From: Paracentrotus lividus
Taxonomy: Eukaryota; Echinodermata; Echinoidea; Camarodonta; Echinidae
Length of the DNA: 64,000 nucleotides
Direction of reading: 5' to 3'
NCBI GenBank assembly: GCA_940671915.1
Contig: CALNVZ010000218.1
Coordinates: 38,293,148-38,357,147, forward strand
Of this stretch, positions 23,168 through 34,827 are shown piece after piece. Below the pieces are notes generated by a model. That model ran no database searches. It was not told the DNA's origin and was given only the letters and a program-made list of their open reading frames with translations. Position numbers and translations under genes: made by a program. Positions within the stretch are counted from its first letter, which is position 1; each line of letters begins with the position of its first letter.

Positions 23168-23180
23168 AGGTCAAAGGTCA
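23168..23180 (+). promoter_or_regulatory. Perfect DR1 motif (AGGTCA, one-base spacer)
   Basis: AGGTCAAAGGTCA is a direct repeat of the nuclear-receptor half-site spaced by one base, the arrangement bound by RXR heterodimers and HNF4-type receptors in animals. It lies in the CEP97 intron. Function is not shown by sequence. Confidence 0.3.
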
Positions 23181-23387
23181 TGATGAATCAGAGTCACAGT
23201 GATGCATGCACCTGGCTAGGAGGAGAGGGAAATATGACAGGAGGGGGGTAAATTAAGCATGTCCTGCAGAGAGGTGGGTGCTGAACACAGTATTGGATGG
23301 AGTTACTGATATAGCTGACATCCAAATCCTACACCTTGGGATTAGGGTGCAGGTTAGGATTAGTGTGAGGATTAGATTTGAGATTAA

Positions 23388-23735
23388 AGGAAAAGGAAAC
23401 CCTAGGATTCAATTAAATTGTATAAAAAAGAAAAATCAAAGAAACAGATTAATGAAAGTTTGAGAAAAATTGAATAAATAATAAGAAAGTTATGAGCATT
23501 TGAATGTTGTGATCACTACTGCTATGGAGATCCTCACACTGGCAACATGCCCAAAATGTGTGATGTCATACATGAACAACTCTCCCATTTTAGTGGACAG
23601 AAAAATACCCAAAATATTGTTTTTTCCTCTTTTTTATTGTAGTATAGATTCTTTGACCATTATTATATTTTGTAAAAACCTATATTACATGTCCTCCCAC
23701 AAAAAGAATACTCAGGTTAAATACATGTAGAAACA
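23388..23735. mobile_element. Half copy of TTAA-type MITE (61.2-kb family)
   Basis: Preceded by TTAA (23384-23387) and starts AGGAAAAGGAAACCCTAGGA. It continues like 61232-61814: the shared run TTATGAGCATTTGAATGTTG, then TCCTCACACTGGCAAC and GTGTGATGTCATACATGAAC. The inverted second half is missing. Confidence 0.7.
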
Positions 23736-24716
23736 CCCAGTTCAATAGTAATGGCCCCGGGAATGATAGTATCGTATCATCATAACATGATCACTTCGCC
23801 TCGGTGCTATTGGTTTGATATCAGAGTAATTAGACATAAAACATAGATCATTTACAACTAAAAATTGAATTTTAAAAATGGTTTCACACGTGTGACCAGA
23901 ATAAATGATTTGGAAAAAAAAGAAAATAGAAACATTTAGGAAATAAACAGCAGGAAACATGAAATTTAATAATAAATCATAAAAATAGTAAATCAAACAA
24001 TGGAAAAAGCTAATACAGCTTGACAACTGGAAAACCCATCAAACATTGTACTTTCATTTGATTTTGGCATTATACACGAATACAACATGCCTTTGCTCTG
24101 TTCATCAACTTAAAGTAAATCCTGTGGTTAGCTCACTGACATGGGATTACATTCAAACAACGCAGACCATCACACAGCCGAGTGCATGGCAGCCACCCCC
24201 ACCCCATACAGGAAGTGTTTAATCGCTCTTAAATATCCCTATCCTTGGAAAAGTGGGCGTCGCCCCCGCCCCTGTATATGGACAACAAAATATACTAGCT
24301 GTGGAATGCTTCCTGTATAGTAATTAATAGACTCCAGTCATGTCAGAGCTCATACATTTCAGCCCATCTCTGCCCTGGTAAATTGGTGTTATAATATTCA
24401 CCCTGGTATTAGTTTACCACGAGTATTTACTGAAGATGGCGTGTTAATGATGGTCAGGAAAGGATAAATTTGCAGCTCATGACAGCAAAGGACTGAAGTG
24501 CAATGAACAGTTTTAAAGCAAATTATAGACACCTACATGTATTTCATATTTATCATGAACCTACATGCTGTAAAAATTTTGCTTATTTTATGTATTGGAT
24601 AAACATGGATTTGGTATTCGATTACAATGTACTGAAAATTCAGATTGATTTGAGGTCCAAAAATAAGCCATTGATAAACTTATATCAGGCTCATTCACTT
24701 TCATCATTGTTGGCAT
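23736..24716. other. CEP97 intron, no feature recognised
   Basis: AT-rich non-coding sequence. No exon or bounded repeat supported. Confidence 0.4.
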
Positions 24717-24757
24717 AGTTCAACCATGGATATACTCTTATATATCCATGGTTCAAC
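24717..24757. repeat. 18-bp imperfect hairpin
   Basis: GTTCAACCATGGATATAC faces ATATATCCATGGTTCAAC with two mismatches and a very short loop. It lies 40 bp outside the foldback element and may mark an older insertion. Confidence 0.6.
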
Positions 24758-24796
24758 TACACTGTGTATATCAGCTGTTTTGTGGCCTCTTTTACG

Positions 24797-25968
24797 GGTA
24801 CAGCCCACAAGACCGACACCTACGAGACCGACGGCCCACTAAACCGACGACCCACGAGTCCGACAGTAAAGTAAATAGGCCAACGAGATCGACTCTAAAC
24901 AATTTAGGCCCACGAGACCGACAGCCCACTAGACCGACACTAGATCAAACAGGCCCACGAGACCGACACTACAATGATATGACCCACGAGACAGAAAATT
25001 CGCAAATAAGGCCCACGACACCGACGGTAGAGCAAAACAGCCCACGAGACCGACATTACATGAAGTATACTCACGAATCAGAAAAGGGACGTCTAAAAGG
25101 CAAGAAAGGGATGGAAGAGGGAGAGAGAGAGACTTCGCAAGGGTCGAGAAGTCGAAAAAAATAAATAATAATAATAAATAGGTAGAAGGGCAACAGAGAG
25201 ATAACGAAATAAAAGAACTAAGGAAGCAGGTGACCAACGGCAGGTTCGAACAATCTATAGGCTTTGGAAGATTTTCAGGAGGGGGGGGGGGTTTGTACCA
25301 ACTATTTCGGGAAGTTTTTCATTACACCCCCCCCTCCCCTACCACGTTGAAGAGGTTTGTGAAAAAGAAGAAGAGGAATAAATTGTAGACCTAATCAATT
25401 AAGCTAAGATGTTTACGATGTAAAAAATTCTATGAAGACCTTGTATTTTATTTACTTATTTGTGTGCGTGTGTGTGTGTGTGTGTGCGTGCTTTATCATT
25501 TCTTTATGAATGTTGATATGCGAGCGCAAATAGCGAGCTAGGAAAAATAAATCATATTGGGAGCCTAATTTTTTTATATCAAATTTGAAAATGGTGCATT
25601 TCCAAGCGTTTTTTAAAATTTTTTAAATAATTTTAAGGGGGGGGGGTGGCATGGTTCTCATGGCCGAAGATACCCCTGGATAGTTCGCTTGTTTCGTTTT
25701 CTTGGGCCTAATGAAGAAACTCTGACTCGTGGGTATACTTCAATGTAACGTCGGTCTCGTGGCTTTTGCCTCTACCGTCGGTGTCGTGGCTTATTGCGAA
25801 ATTTCTGTCTCGTGGGTCATTATCATTGTGTGTCGGTCTCGTGGACTGTTTGATCTAGTGTCGGTCTAATTGGTCTTTATTTGCTGGCGTCGGTCTAATA
25901 GGATTTTTGGTCTAGTGTCGGACTTTGCTGGGCCGTCGGTCTCGGTGGGTGTCGTCTTGTGGGATGCA
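24797..25968. mobile_element. Foldback-like element with CCCACGAGACCGAC motif ladders
   Basis: The left arm (about 24797-25085) is a series of degenerate CCCACGAGACCGACA units separated by short AT-rich spacers. The right arm (about 25720-25968) is the inverse series. The arms are collinear: unit order and spacers such as CTAGATCAAACAG, GACAGAAAATTCGCAA and TTACATGAAGTATAC reappear in mirror order. The loop (about 630 bp) has G and C runs, a GT run and no transposase. Long inverted arms built of short repeats define foldback elements, which include the TU elements described in sea urchins. The right arm appears again after the N gap as an assembly copy (29401-29492). Confidence 0.75.
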
Positions 25969-28900
25969 CCCTCTTTTAACTAGGGTTGGGCAAATAATGA
26001 CTTTTTCTTGAAAAGTTATGTCAAACAAGTTATTCTATAGTCAATTTGATGTTAGATATCCAAAAAATGACAATGATTTTTGTGTACGTGAAAGTCTGAC
26101 GTCGCTAAAGTGCAAAAAACCAAAATATGTATTTGCCCATTCATCACACACTTTATAGGTATACAACCGGTTTTTATTGTTGTTTCTTTATGGATTTTGA
26201 TGGTTTAAAGCTCAAATTGACAGATTTATCATGACCAAATGTAACCTAGTATGGTTATAGGTGGTTAATTACGTGATTTGATATGAGGTGATTTTTGCCT
26301 CCGATATTGACTGAAACTAACTACCAAAACTACACTACAGTCACTTAGGTAGATTATCATGTTGGTCCCTGAACAAAAAGAACATATAAAAACGATAAAA
26401 GTGGTTTATACGTATAAACAAGTATGATATTGGGCATAATACGCTATTGGCGCATTTTGGTTTTTTGCGCACTTTGCGACGTTAAGACGTCATCGTATGC
26501 AAAAATAATTTGTCATTTTCAGTTTCTACGTGAATTTTTTTACTAAGAAACAAACTTGTTTGAAAAAAAAAGTTGAGATTCGCCCACCCTACTTTTACAG
26601 ATGTCATTATTTAGCGATGTGGTTTCTGATTTATTTAAATAAGCTCCAAACGTGTAAGTTGAGATGCATGACATAACGTGCGCCTGTACAATCAGATATA
26701 CAATCAATTTTTATGATCGTTGTAACTCTTAGTAATCCATACTGCCAACCTTACAATTTCTGTGATACTTGTGAATTATATTTCAGTCCATAAACAACAA
26801 AAAATTACACTCACCAATAATGTTATAGGCCTTACACTTCTTTCTTTCAGAATCTCATTTTTTTTTAAGTTGTCAATATTTAAGACAGTTGATTCTCACC
26901 ATAACACTAATTTGTGTATGTTTTTAGTACTGTTTATCTTTCTAGAACCTTTTAGCCCATATAAAGCTCCATGTTTAGGGAAATGTCAAAATTTAAGAAG
27001 CATTACGCATGAGACATGATGAGACAGCCAGTTACAATGTCTCATTGGCATCTGGAAGGAATTCCTTACCCGTTCAATGCGGTTTCCTTATTTCTATCTG
27101 AATTCAAAACTACAGTGCTGTCTCAAACAACACATTTGGGTTTTTAGAATGAATCCAAATCACAGCCAAGACTTGATATATCAGAAACATGTTTTACCAA
27201 AATATAACGTTGGACTATTGTTGGACAATAGCAAAAGACTAAGAAGAAATGAATTTTTTGAGTTTTTCTTATAGGCGATTACTTAATATTATACCCAATG
27301 CTTTTTATAGAAAAATTTAAAATATTTCCCAGATTACAATACAAGTATGAATTAATTGAGACACCCGTACAATGGAATGTTAGTGTCACATAAACATATA
27401 AAATTATAAATATTCCTAATATTACTTAATGTAAATGGTGGGCCTAAAAGAAGAAGACCATAAAAATATATGAAATATATTTTTATTTTTCTAATCTTTT
27501 TTTCAAATTAAATTACAAATGAGAAGGGAGAGATACTTTGAGAGATCTGCTCTTAATTTATAGCCCAATCCTTTGTCTACTCTGCACATGTGTACACCGA
27601 GGGTTTTTTTTTATTAGAATATAGAAAGAAATGGTGGAAAAGAGTGAGACTGGGAGATGATAATTGAGACACAGTAATGTTTGTTTGGCACATGTGGAAA
27701 CATAAACCAGCCTATTATCTATAAAATAGTGCTTCCTTCATTTCAAGTAGAACACAGGGCGATCTGCTTTATTGCTCAAGGGGGGGGGGTTTACCCGGAG
27801 TGAAAATTTGAAGCCAGGCACTGCGACGGCGCGAAGCGCCGAGGGGAAGGTGTGCAAGCGGGTAGGGAGCTTTTCAATTTGACACTTTTGAAAAAGTTGC
27901 AAATCTGATGCATGACTTTAGTCATTATTTCTACAATTTTAATACATAGGATTTGATTGGGAATCCGCCCCCCCCCCCGGTAGTCCGCCACTGCAGTATA
28001 CTGTTTGCAACCAATTTGTTGTTTTAAACTGTTAAGATTTTTCTTTTTATCAGTTTGGGAAGGCAAAGGGTGGACAGTTTTTGAGGAAGTCGACAGGAGT
28101 ATCTTTCCAATCAAATGTTTTTCCTCCAGTTTCTAATGTGCAACAGTGTTTGAGAAGAATCCCTTTCTCGGTGAGACATTTTGAGAGAATTTGGGAAGAA
28201 AAAGGGCTGGAAACAGTTAAGAAGTTTGAGAGAAGCTGCAGCTAAGGTCCAGCTTCCTGCCCATAATCTGCCCCAGGAAATAGGGAGAGAGGGTAGAGAT
28301 GCCACTAAACGACTGACACTGAAGTCTGTGTCAAATAAAATGGTACAAAGTCAAAATCATTTTTTTTTTTATAGTACGAGAGATAAATCACAACCTGTAT
28401 TGTTTAGTACTTTCATTATAAGCAGGGTAATCGACTTTTCACTGCAAATTTTTTTCATCATATTTGCGTGCAGTATTTTTTGAGAATATGACTTTATTTT
28501 TCTACACCAAGAATAAATCAATTTTTAGGCACGCGCGTAAAAATAAAAAAAAAAAAAAAAAAAAAAAAAATAAAAAAAAAAAAAAAAACTAAAAAAAAAA
28601 AACACATATGCCTTAATTGTGTATGATTTCGATAATGACCAGTATGATTCAGCGCTCCAGAACAATAGCAGATGCCGTAATTTTGATTTGTTTCCTTGTC
28701 CGCACACAAACATGCATAATTTAGTTCTACGAAAGCAAATTATACAGGACAGAGCGCATCAGCAAAGAAAATCTTTTGGCTTACTTGGTACCACCAACAA
28801 ACAAATTGAAGCATTTCACACCTAAATATTTTTCTCCCAACTGTACTTTTTTTTTTTTACACAGGACTGTACATGTACTTGGGCATGTTCACATCCCTAT

Positions 28901-29375
28901 ATATTCATTTTTTACTTTCCATAAGAGTCAATTTCAATTTTTATACATGAAATGGATAGAGAATGATCTTTTATATGACATGATTATAATCTCTGAAGTA
29001 ATGTTGGTTGCTAACATCTTTTGCTAAATTTGAGAAAGCTTTTCATTTTCCCGCATTGCAATCAAGAGAAAATTCCAGAAATTTGTACTGTTGCACACAA
29101 CAGTAGCATGTATGTCTGTGTCCTGTAACATATAGTATTATGATCAGTTGCCTACTCATATGGACCAATCAGAGATCCTTGTCCACAGAGTTTTTCATAA
29201 AAGTCTCATCTCTGAACTCATCAGACGTCTTGTTTCAATTGCAATTGGTTTGAAATGACTAAAGCCCTCGCAGTCGGAGATTGGGGAATGCTCGTTTTTT
29301 CCTTGAGCTTTCCATGACTCATGACACAATCCACGTGAGGCTTCCAGGGTCGGACTACTGGGGATTAACATCCGG
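25881..29375. repeat. Contig end duplicated across the assembly gap (copy 1)
   Basis: The same sequence, in the same order and orientation, recurs at 29401-32821, differing mainly by one- or two-base insertions and deletions in both copies, plus an A-rich run of about 60 bp at 28543-28602 present only here. It ends exactly at the N run. It contains intronic AT-rich sequence and a small GCGGATCTA-type MITE (about 27755-27992), with no exon. Confidence 0.9.
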
Positions 29376-29400
29376 NNNNNNNNNNNNNNNNNNNNNNNNN
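29376..29400. other. Assembly gap (25 N)
   Basis: Twenty-five undetermined bases. Sequence on the two sides overlaps by about 3.4 kb, so the true gap is probably negative. Confidence 0.98.
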
Positions 29401-32400
29401 TTGCTGGCGTCGGTCTAATAGGATTTTTTGGTCTAGTGTCGGACTTGTGGGCCGTCGGTCTCGTGGGTGTCGGTCTTGTGGGATGACCCCTCTTTTACTA
29501 GGGTTGGGCAAATAATGACTTTTTTCTGAAAAGTTATGTCAAACAAGTTATTTCTATAGTCAAATTTGATGTAGAATCCAAAAAATGACAATGATTTTTG
29601 TGTACGATGAAAGTCTGACGTCGCTAAAGTGCAAAAAACCAAAATATGTATTTTGCCCATTCATCACACACTTTATAGGTATAAACCGGTTTTATTTTGT
29701 TTCTTTATGGATTTTGATGGTTTAAAAGCTCAAATCTGACAATTTTATCATGACCAAATGTACCTAGTATGGTTATAGGTGTTAATTAGTGATTTGATAT
29801 GAGGTGATTTTTGCTCGATATTGACTGAAACTAACTACCAAAACTACACTAACAGTCAACTTAGGTAGGATTAATCATGTTGGGTTCCCTGACACACAAA
29901 AGACATATAAAAACGAATAAAGTGGTTTATACGTATAAAAAGTATGATAATTGGGCATAATACGCTATTTTGGCGGCCATTTTGGTTTTTTGGCACTTTA
30001 GCGACGTTAAGACGTCATCGTATGCAAAAATAATTGTCATTTCAGTTTTCTACGTCGAATTTTTACTATAGAAACAACTTGTTTGAAAAAAAAAGTTGAG
30101 ATTCGCCCAACCCTACTTTTACAGATGTCATTATTTAGCATGTGTTTTCTGATTATTTAAATAAGCTCCAAAACAGTGTAAGTTGAGATGCATGACACAT
30201 AACTGTGCCCTGTAACATAAAAGATATACAATCAATCTTATGATCGATTGTAACTCTTAGTACACCATACTGCAGACTTACAATTTCTGTTGATACTTGT
30301 TGAATATATTTCAGTCCATACAACAACAAAAAATTACACTTGCACCAATAATGTTTAGGCCTACACTTCTTTCTTTCAGAATCTCTATTTTTTTTAAGTG
30401 TCAAATTAAGAAGTTGATTCTCACCATAACTAATTTGTGTATGTTTTTAGTACTGTTTATACTTCTAGAACCTGTTTAGCCCCATATAAAGCTCCATGTT
30501 TAGGAAATGTCAAATTTAAGAAGCATTACGCAGAGACATGATGAGACAGCCAGTTACAATGTCTCCATTGCATCTGGAAGGAATTCCCTACCCGTTCAAA
30601 TGCGTTTCCTTATTTCTATCTGAATGTCAAAACTACAGTGTGTCTCAAACAAAACATTTGGGTTTTTAGAATGAAGTCCAATCACAGCCAAGACTTGATA
30701 TATCAGAAAACCATGGTTTTACCAAAATTACGTTGGACTATTGATTGACAATAGCAAAAAGACTAAGAAGAAATGAAATTTTTTGAGTTTTTTTTTTATA
30801 GGCGATTACTTAATATTATACCAATGGCTTTTTTATAGAAAATTTAAAATATTTCCCAGATTACAATACAAGTATGAATTTAATTGAGACACCCTGTACA
30901 ATGGAATGTTAGTGTCACATAAACATATAAAATTATAAATATTCCTAATATACTTAATGTAAAATGGTGGGCACTAAAGAAGAAGACATAAAAATATATG
31001 AAATATATTTTTATTTTTCTAATCTTTTTTTCAAATTAAATTACAAATTGAGAAGGGAGGATACTTTGAGAGATCCTGCTCTAACTTTATAGCCCAATCC
31101 CTTTGTCTACACTCTGCACAATGTGTACACCGAGGGTTTTTTTATTAGAATATAGAAAGAAAATGGTGGAAAAGAGTGAGACTGGGGAGATGATAATTGA
31201 GACACAAGTAATGTTGTTGGCACATGTGGAAACATAAACAGCCCTATTATCCTATACAAATGTGCTTCCTTCATTTTCAAGTAGAACACAGGGGCGGATC
31301 TAGCTTTTTGCTAAGGGGGGGGGGTTTACCCGGAGTGAAAATTTGAAGCCAGGCACTGCGAGGGCGCGAAGCGCCTGAGGGGGAAGGTGTGAAGCGGGTA
31401 GGGAGCTTTTCATTTGACATTTGAAAAAGTGCAATCTGATGCATACTTTAGTCATTATTTCTACAATTCTTAAACATAGGATTGATTGGAATCCCCCCCC
31501 CCCCCCGGTAGATCCGCCACTGCAGTATACTGTTTGCAACAATTTGTGTTTTAAACTGTAAGATTTTTCTTTTTATCAGTTTGGGAAGCAAAGGGTGGAC
31601 AGTTTTTGAGAAAGTCGACAGGAAGTATCTTTCCAATCAAATGTTTTTTCCTCCAGTTTCTAATGTGCAACAGTGTTTGAGGAAGATCCCCTTTTTCGGT
31701 GAGAATTTTGAGAGAATTTGGGAAGAAAAGGACTGGAAACAGTAGAAAGTTTGAGAGAAGCTGCAGCTAAGTCCAAGCTTCCTGCCCATAATCTGCCCCA
31801 GGAAATAGGGAGAGAGGTAGAGATGCCACTAACACTGACACTACAGTCTGTGTCAAATAAAATGGTACAAGTCAAAATCATTTTTTTTATAGTACGAAGA
31901 TAAATCACAACCTGGTATTGTTTAGTACTTTCATAAAGCAGGGTAATCAGACTTTCATCTGCAATTTTTTTCATCATATTTGGTGCAGTATTTTTTGAGA
32001 TATGACTAATTTTCTACAACCAAGAAAAATCAATTTTTAGCACGCCGTCCCATATGCCTTAATTTGTGTATGATTTCGCATAATGACCGTGAATTCAGCG
32101 CTCCAGAACAATAGCAGTGCGTAATTTTGATTTGTTCCTTGTCGCACAAAACATGCATAACTTTAGTTCTACGAAAGCAAATTATACAGGACAGAGCGCA
32201 TCAGCAAGAAAAATCTTTTGGCTTTAATTTGGTACCACCAACAAACATAATATGAAAAGATTTCACACCTAAATTATTTTTTCCCCAACTGTACCATTTT
32301 TTTTTTTACACAGACTGTACATGTACTTGGGCATGTTCACATCCATATAATTACATTTTTACTTTCCATAAGAGTCAATTTCAATTTTTATAATGAAATG

Positions 32401-32821
32401 ATAGAGGAATGATCTTTTATATGACATGATTCATAATCTCTGAAGTAATGTTGTTGCTACACTTTTGCTAAATTTGAGAAAGCTATTTCATTTCCGCATT
32501 GCAATCAAGAGAAAATTCCAGAAAATTGTACTGTTGCACACAACAGTACATGTATGTCTGTGTCCTGTAACATAAGTATTATGATCAGTTGCCTATCAAT
32601 ATGGACCAATCAGGATCCATGTTCCACAGAGTTCTTTCATAAAAGTCTCACTCTGAACCAATCAGAGTCCTTGTTTCAAATTTGCAATTGGTTTGAAATC
32701 TTAAAGGCCCTCGCAAGTCGGAGATCGTGGGGAATGCGCGTTTTTCTTGAGCTCCATTGACTCATACACAATCCACAGTGAGGCTTACGCAAGGGTCGGA
32801 CTACTGGGGATTAACATTCGG
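29401..32821. repeat. Contig start duplicated across the assembly gap (copy 2)
   Basis: Starts TTGCTGGCGTCGGTCTAATA, matching 25881 onward, and ends GGGGATTAACATTCGG, matching the last bases before the gap. Then unique sequence begins. Indel-type differences dominate, as expected from two noisy contig ends of one locus or two haplotypes. Confidence 0.9.
31289..31522. mobile_element. MITE-like element, CAGNGGCGGATCTA termini
   Basis: Left end CAGGGGCGGATCTAG and right end TAGATCCGCCACTG with internal G and C runs. It holds GGGCGCGAAGCGCC, a short strong hairpin (31366-31372 core). The other assembly copy is at about 27755-27992. Non-coding. Confidence 0.65.
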
Positions 32822-33537
32822 ACAGCACGAACATGACAAAGTTGACCGAATTCAGGGTCCGTAGCTTCGGATTCTCCAGTCCTCACCGATTCTTAGTTTG
32901 TAGACTCTCAACGGGTCTCTTCGTATTAATCCAAAGAGAAGACTTGTATAATGCTCCATTTAAAAAACAAAACATAGGATAGATTTACTTTGGACTTCTG
33001 GTTAGTTAGTCTAGCCATGAAGGATTAAGAGATTAGTGCTCCAGACATCCTGTCGCTGGTGATTACGCAACATGCCTCAGGCTCTGATTGGAATGCTATC
33101 ATTTCATCCGAGATAAGGTGAATTCCCCATGTTTTATCAATTATACGTCCCTTGAATGTAACAGGGCACTGTATTTGTGATTTGTTTTTGTTTTTTATCT
33201 TCCTTCATCTGACGTTTATCATGCACCAGTTGGGTTTAAAACCTGCCATACAGTAAAGTACATGTAGGTCTACTTTATTTTATATACAGCACTCATGAGC
33301 AATTCAAGCTCCAACTTGTCAAGTAGCTACTAAATCAAGTCCGTTTATTACCATTCTGGCTCAGCTTTCCTCAAACAAAATCAAATATAGGTAGCAGGAT
33401 ATGAATAAATTAATAATTGTTCATTTGGCATTGGCCATGAGATATAAACGGCCTAGAAAAAGATTGTTTCTAATCTGATTGATTACGGCACGCAGATTCA
33501 ATTGTTTTGTCAAGGATGATGAATCATGTAATTGATG
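32822..33537. other. CEP97 intron, no feature recognised
   Basis: Unique non-coding sequence between the gap-flanking copy and the next MITE. Confidence 0.4.
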
Positions 33538-33541
33538 TTAA

Positions 33542-34004
33542 AGCTGGTGTTTCGTTTTGGGAAAAAGAAGAAGTTATTTTGATTCACATTAAGATAAATT
33601 ATGATAGATTGAATCCAATAACTATAATAAAGCAAATTATAGTACTTGAAATCTCGTTTTAGTGTCTTTATTTCATAATATAAGCATAAAAAAGATAAGT
33701 CGGGGACCCGTCTCAGGTTAGCGCTCACATGGAAAACCAATGGGGATTCTCTCGTGTGGGCGTTACACACAGATCGTTCACTCTAATTCACGCCGTAACC
33801 TCCGGCGTGCGAACCTGTCAGCAGAGGTCTAAACGGCAGTTAGATTACGCTTCATTCAAACTTTATAAATGAAATTCATCGGAAATATTGAAAGGAATGT
33901 CACATCTCTCACACATATCTTTTAGTGCAATGTGGACAACATGTAAGTATATTTGATCGGTTTTGTGCCAATTTCTTTTTTGTTACCAAAACTATACACC
34001 AGGT
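33542..34004. mobile_element. TTAA-type MITE, AGCTGGTGT termini (copy 2)
   Basis: Flanked by TTAA at 33538-33541 and 34005-34008. The right end ACTATACACCAGGT is identical to the 5366-5844 copy; the left end AGCTGGTGTTTCGT has drifted. Same orientation as copy 1, 463 bp. Confidence 0.8.
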
Positions 34005-34727
34005 TTAAGTGTATGAAATACTTTAAAAAGTCCCAGAAAGAATAAAGAAACAATTTGGAAATTATTTGTTTTGACAGTTAGATTAAAATGATTTTGTGAT
34101 TCATGCAAGCTACATGCACTGTACAAATTTATCTGGAATACATACATTACAGACTGACCCTTTAGGCTATAATTATAATTGGACTCGTGGCCAAGTTTTG
34201 CTTAAAATAAAACTTTCAAAATTGAGAGGCTATTGTGAGTCTATTTATTTTAAATCTGATTAAGTTAAAAGAAGATTTTGTGGAACTAAAATGTACTTGT
34301 AGAGTGTTTTGTTACTAAACTTGTAGTGTTACCAAACTCAATTACGGATGATAAGAGAATCCCCTTAAGACTGCAATGCCTTTTAATCGTATTGGCCAAG
34401 TTCCAACATGTGTCCTTACTTATCTGTCACTATTCGCTTACAAAAAAAAAAAATTATTTTATTTTGCTGCCATAAAACAGATCTATGTTACAAGCAGAAA
34501 AACTTGTTGTATATTATAAATCTCTTTTCTTGATGTTGCTTACAGTATTGATTTCTTTCCCACGTCCTCCTGTCAACAAAAATCTGTAAATTATCAATGA
34601 AATTCCATACATAACACTGTATACAGTAATGCCAAAATTGGAACATTGAAAATTCAATAAAACTACTAAAAATGGAATAAAGAGCTTTATTTATCATTTT
34701 TTTTAATTAAAATAAAATATGCCAAAC

Positions 34728-34827
34728 CTTCGTTATCTCCCTTCTCATCGCTTTCCGACCATCGAACCGAGTCAGAGTTCATTCCACTAGAAGTTGCTGA
34801 CTCCATACTGCCAGAACTACAATCCAT
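34728..34827 (-). CDS. CEP97: CEP97 probable first coding exon
   Basis: ATG in a good context (A at -3, G at +4) opens a 33-codon frame starting MDCSSGSMESATSSGMNSDS and continuing VRWSESDEKGDNE, plus one base, to a GAAG|GTTTGG donor. The leftover base joins the two leading bases of the 18.1-kb exon to make a codon and continue the LRR frame, which supports the link across a 16.5-kb intron. The peptide is Ser- and acid-rich without a domain, as expected for a leader before the LRR domain. The donor is weak (GTTTGG), and further exons could lie in the large intron, so this assignment is less sure than the LRR exons. Confidence 0.6.
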
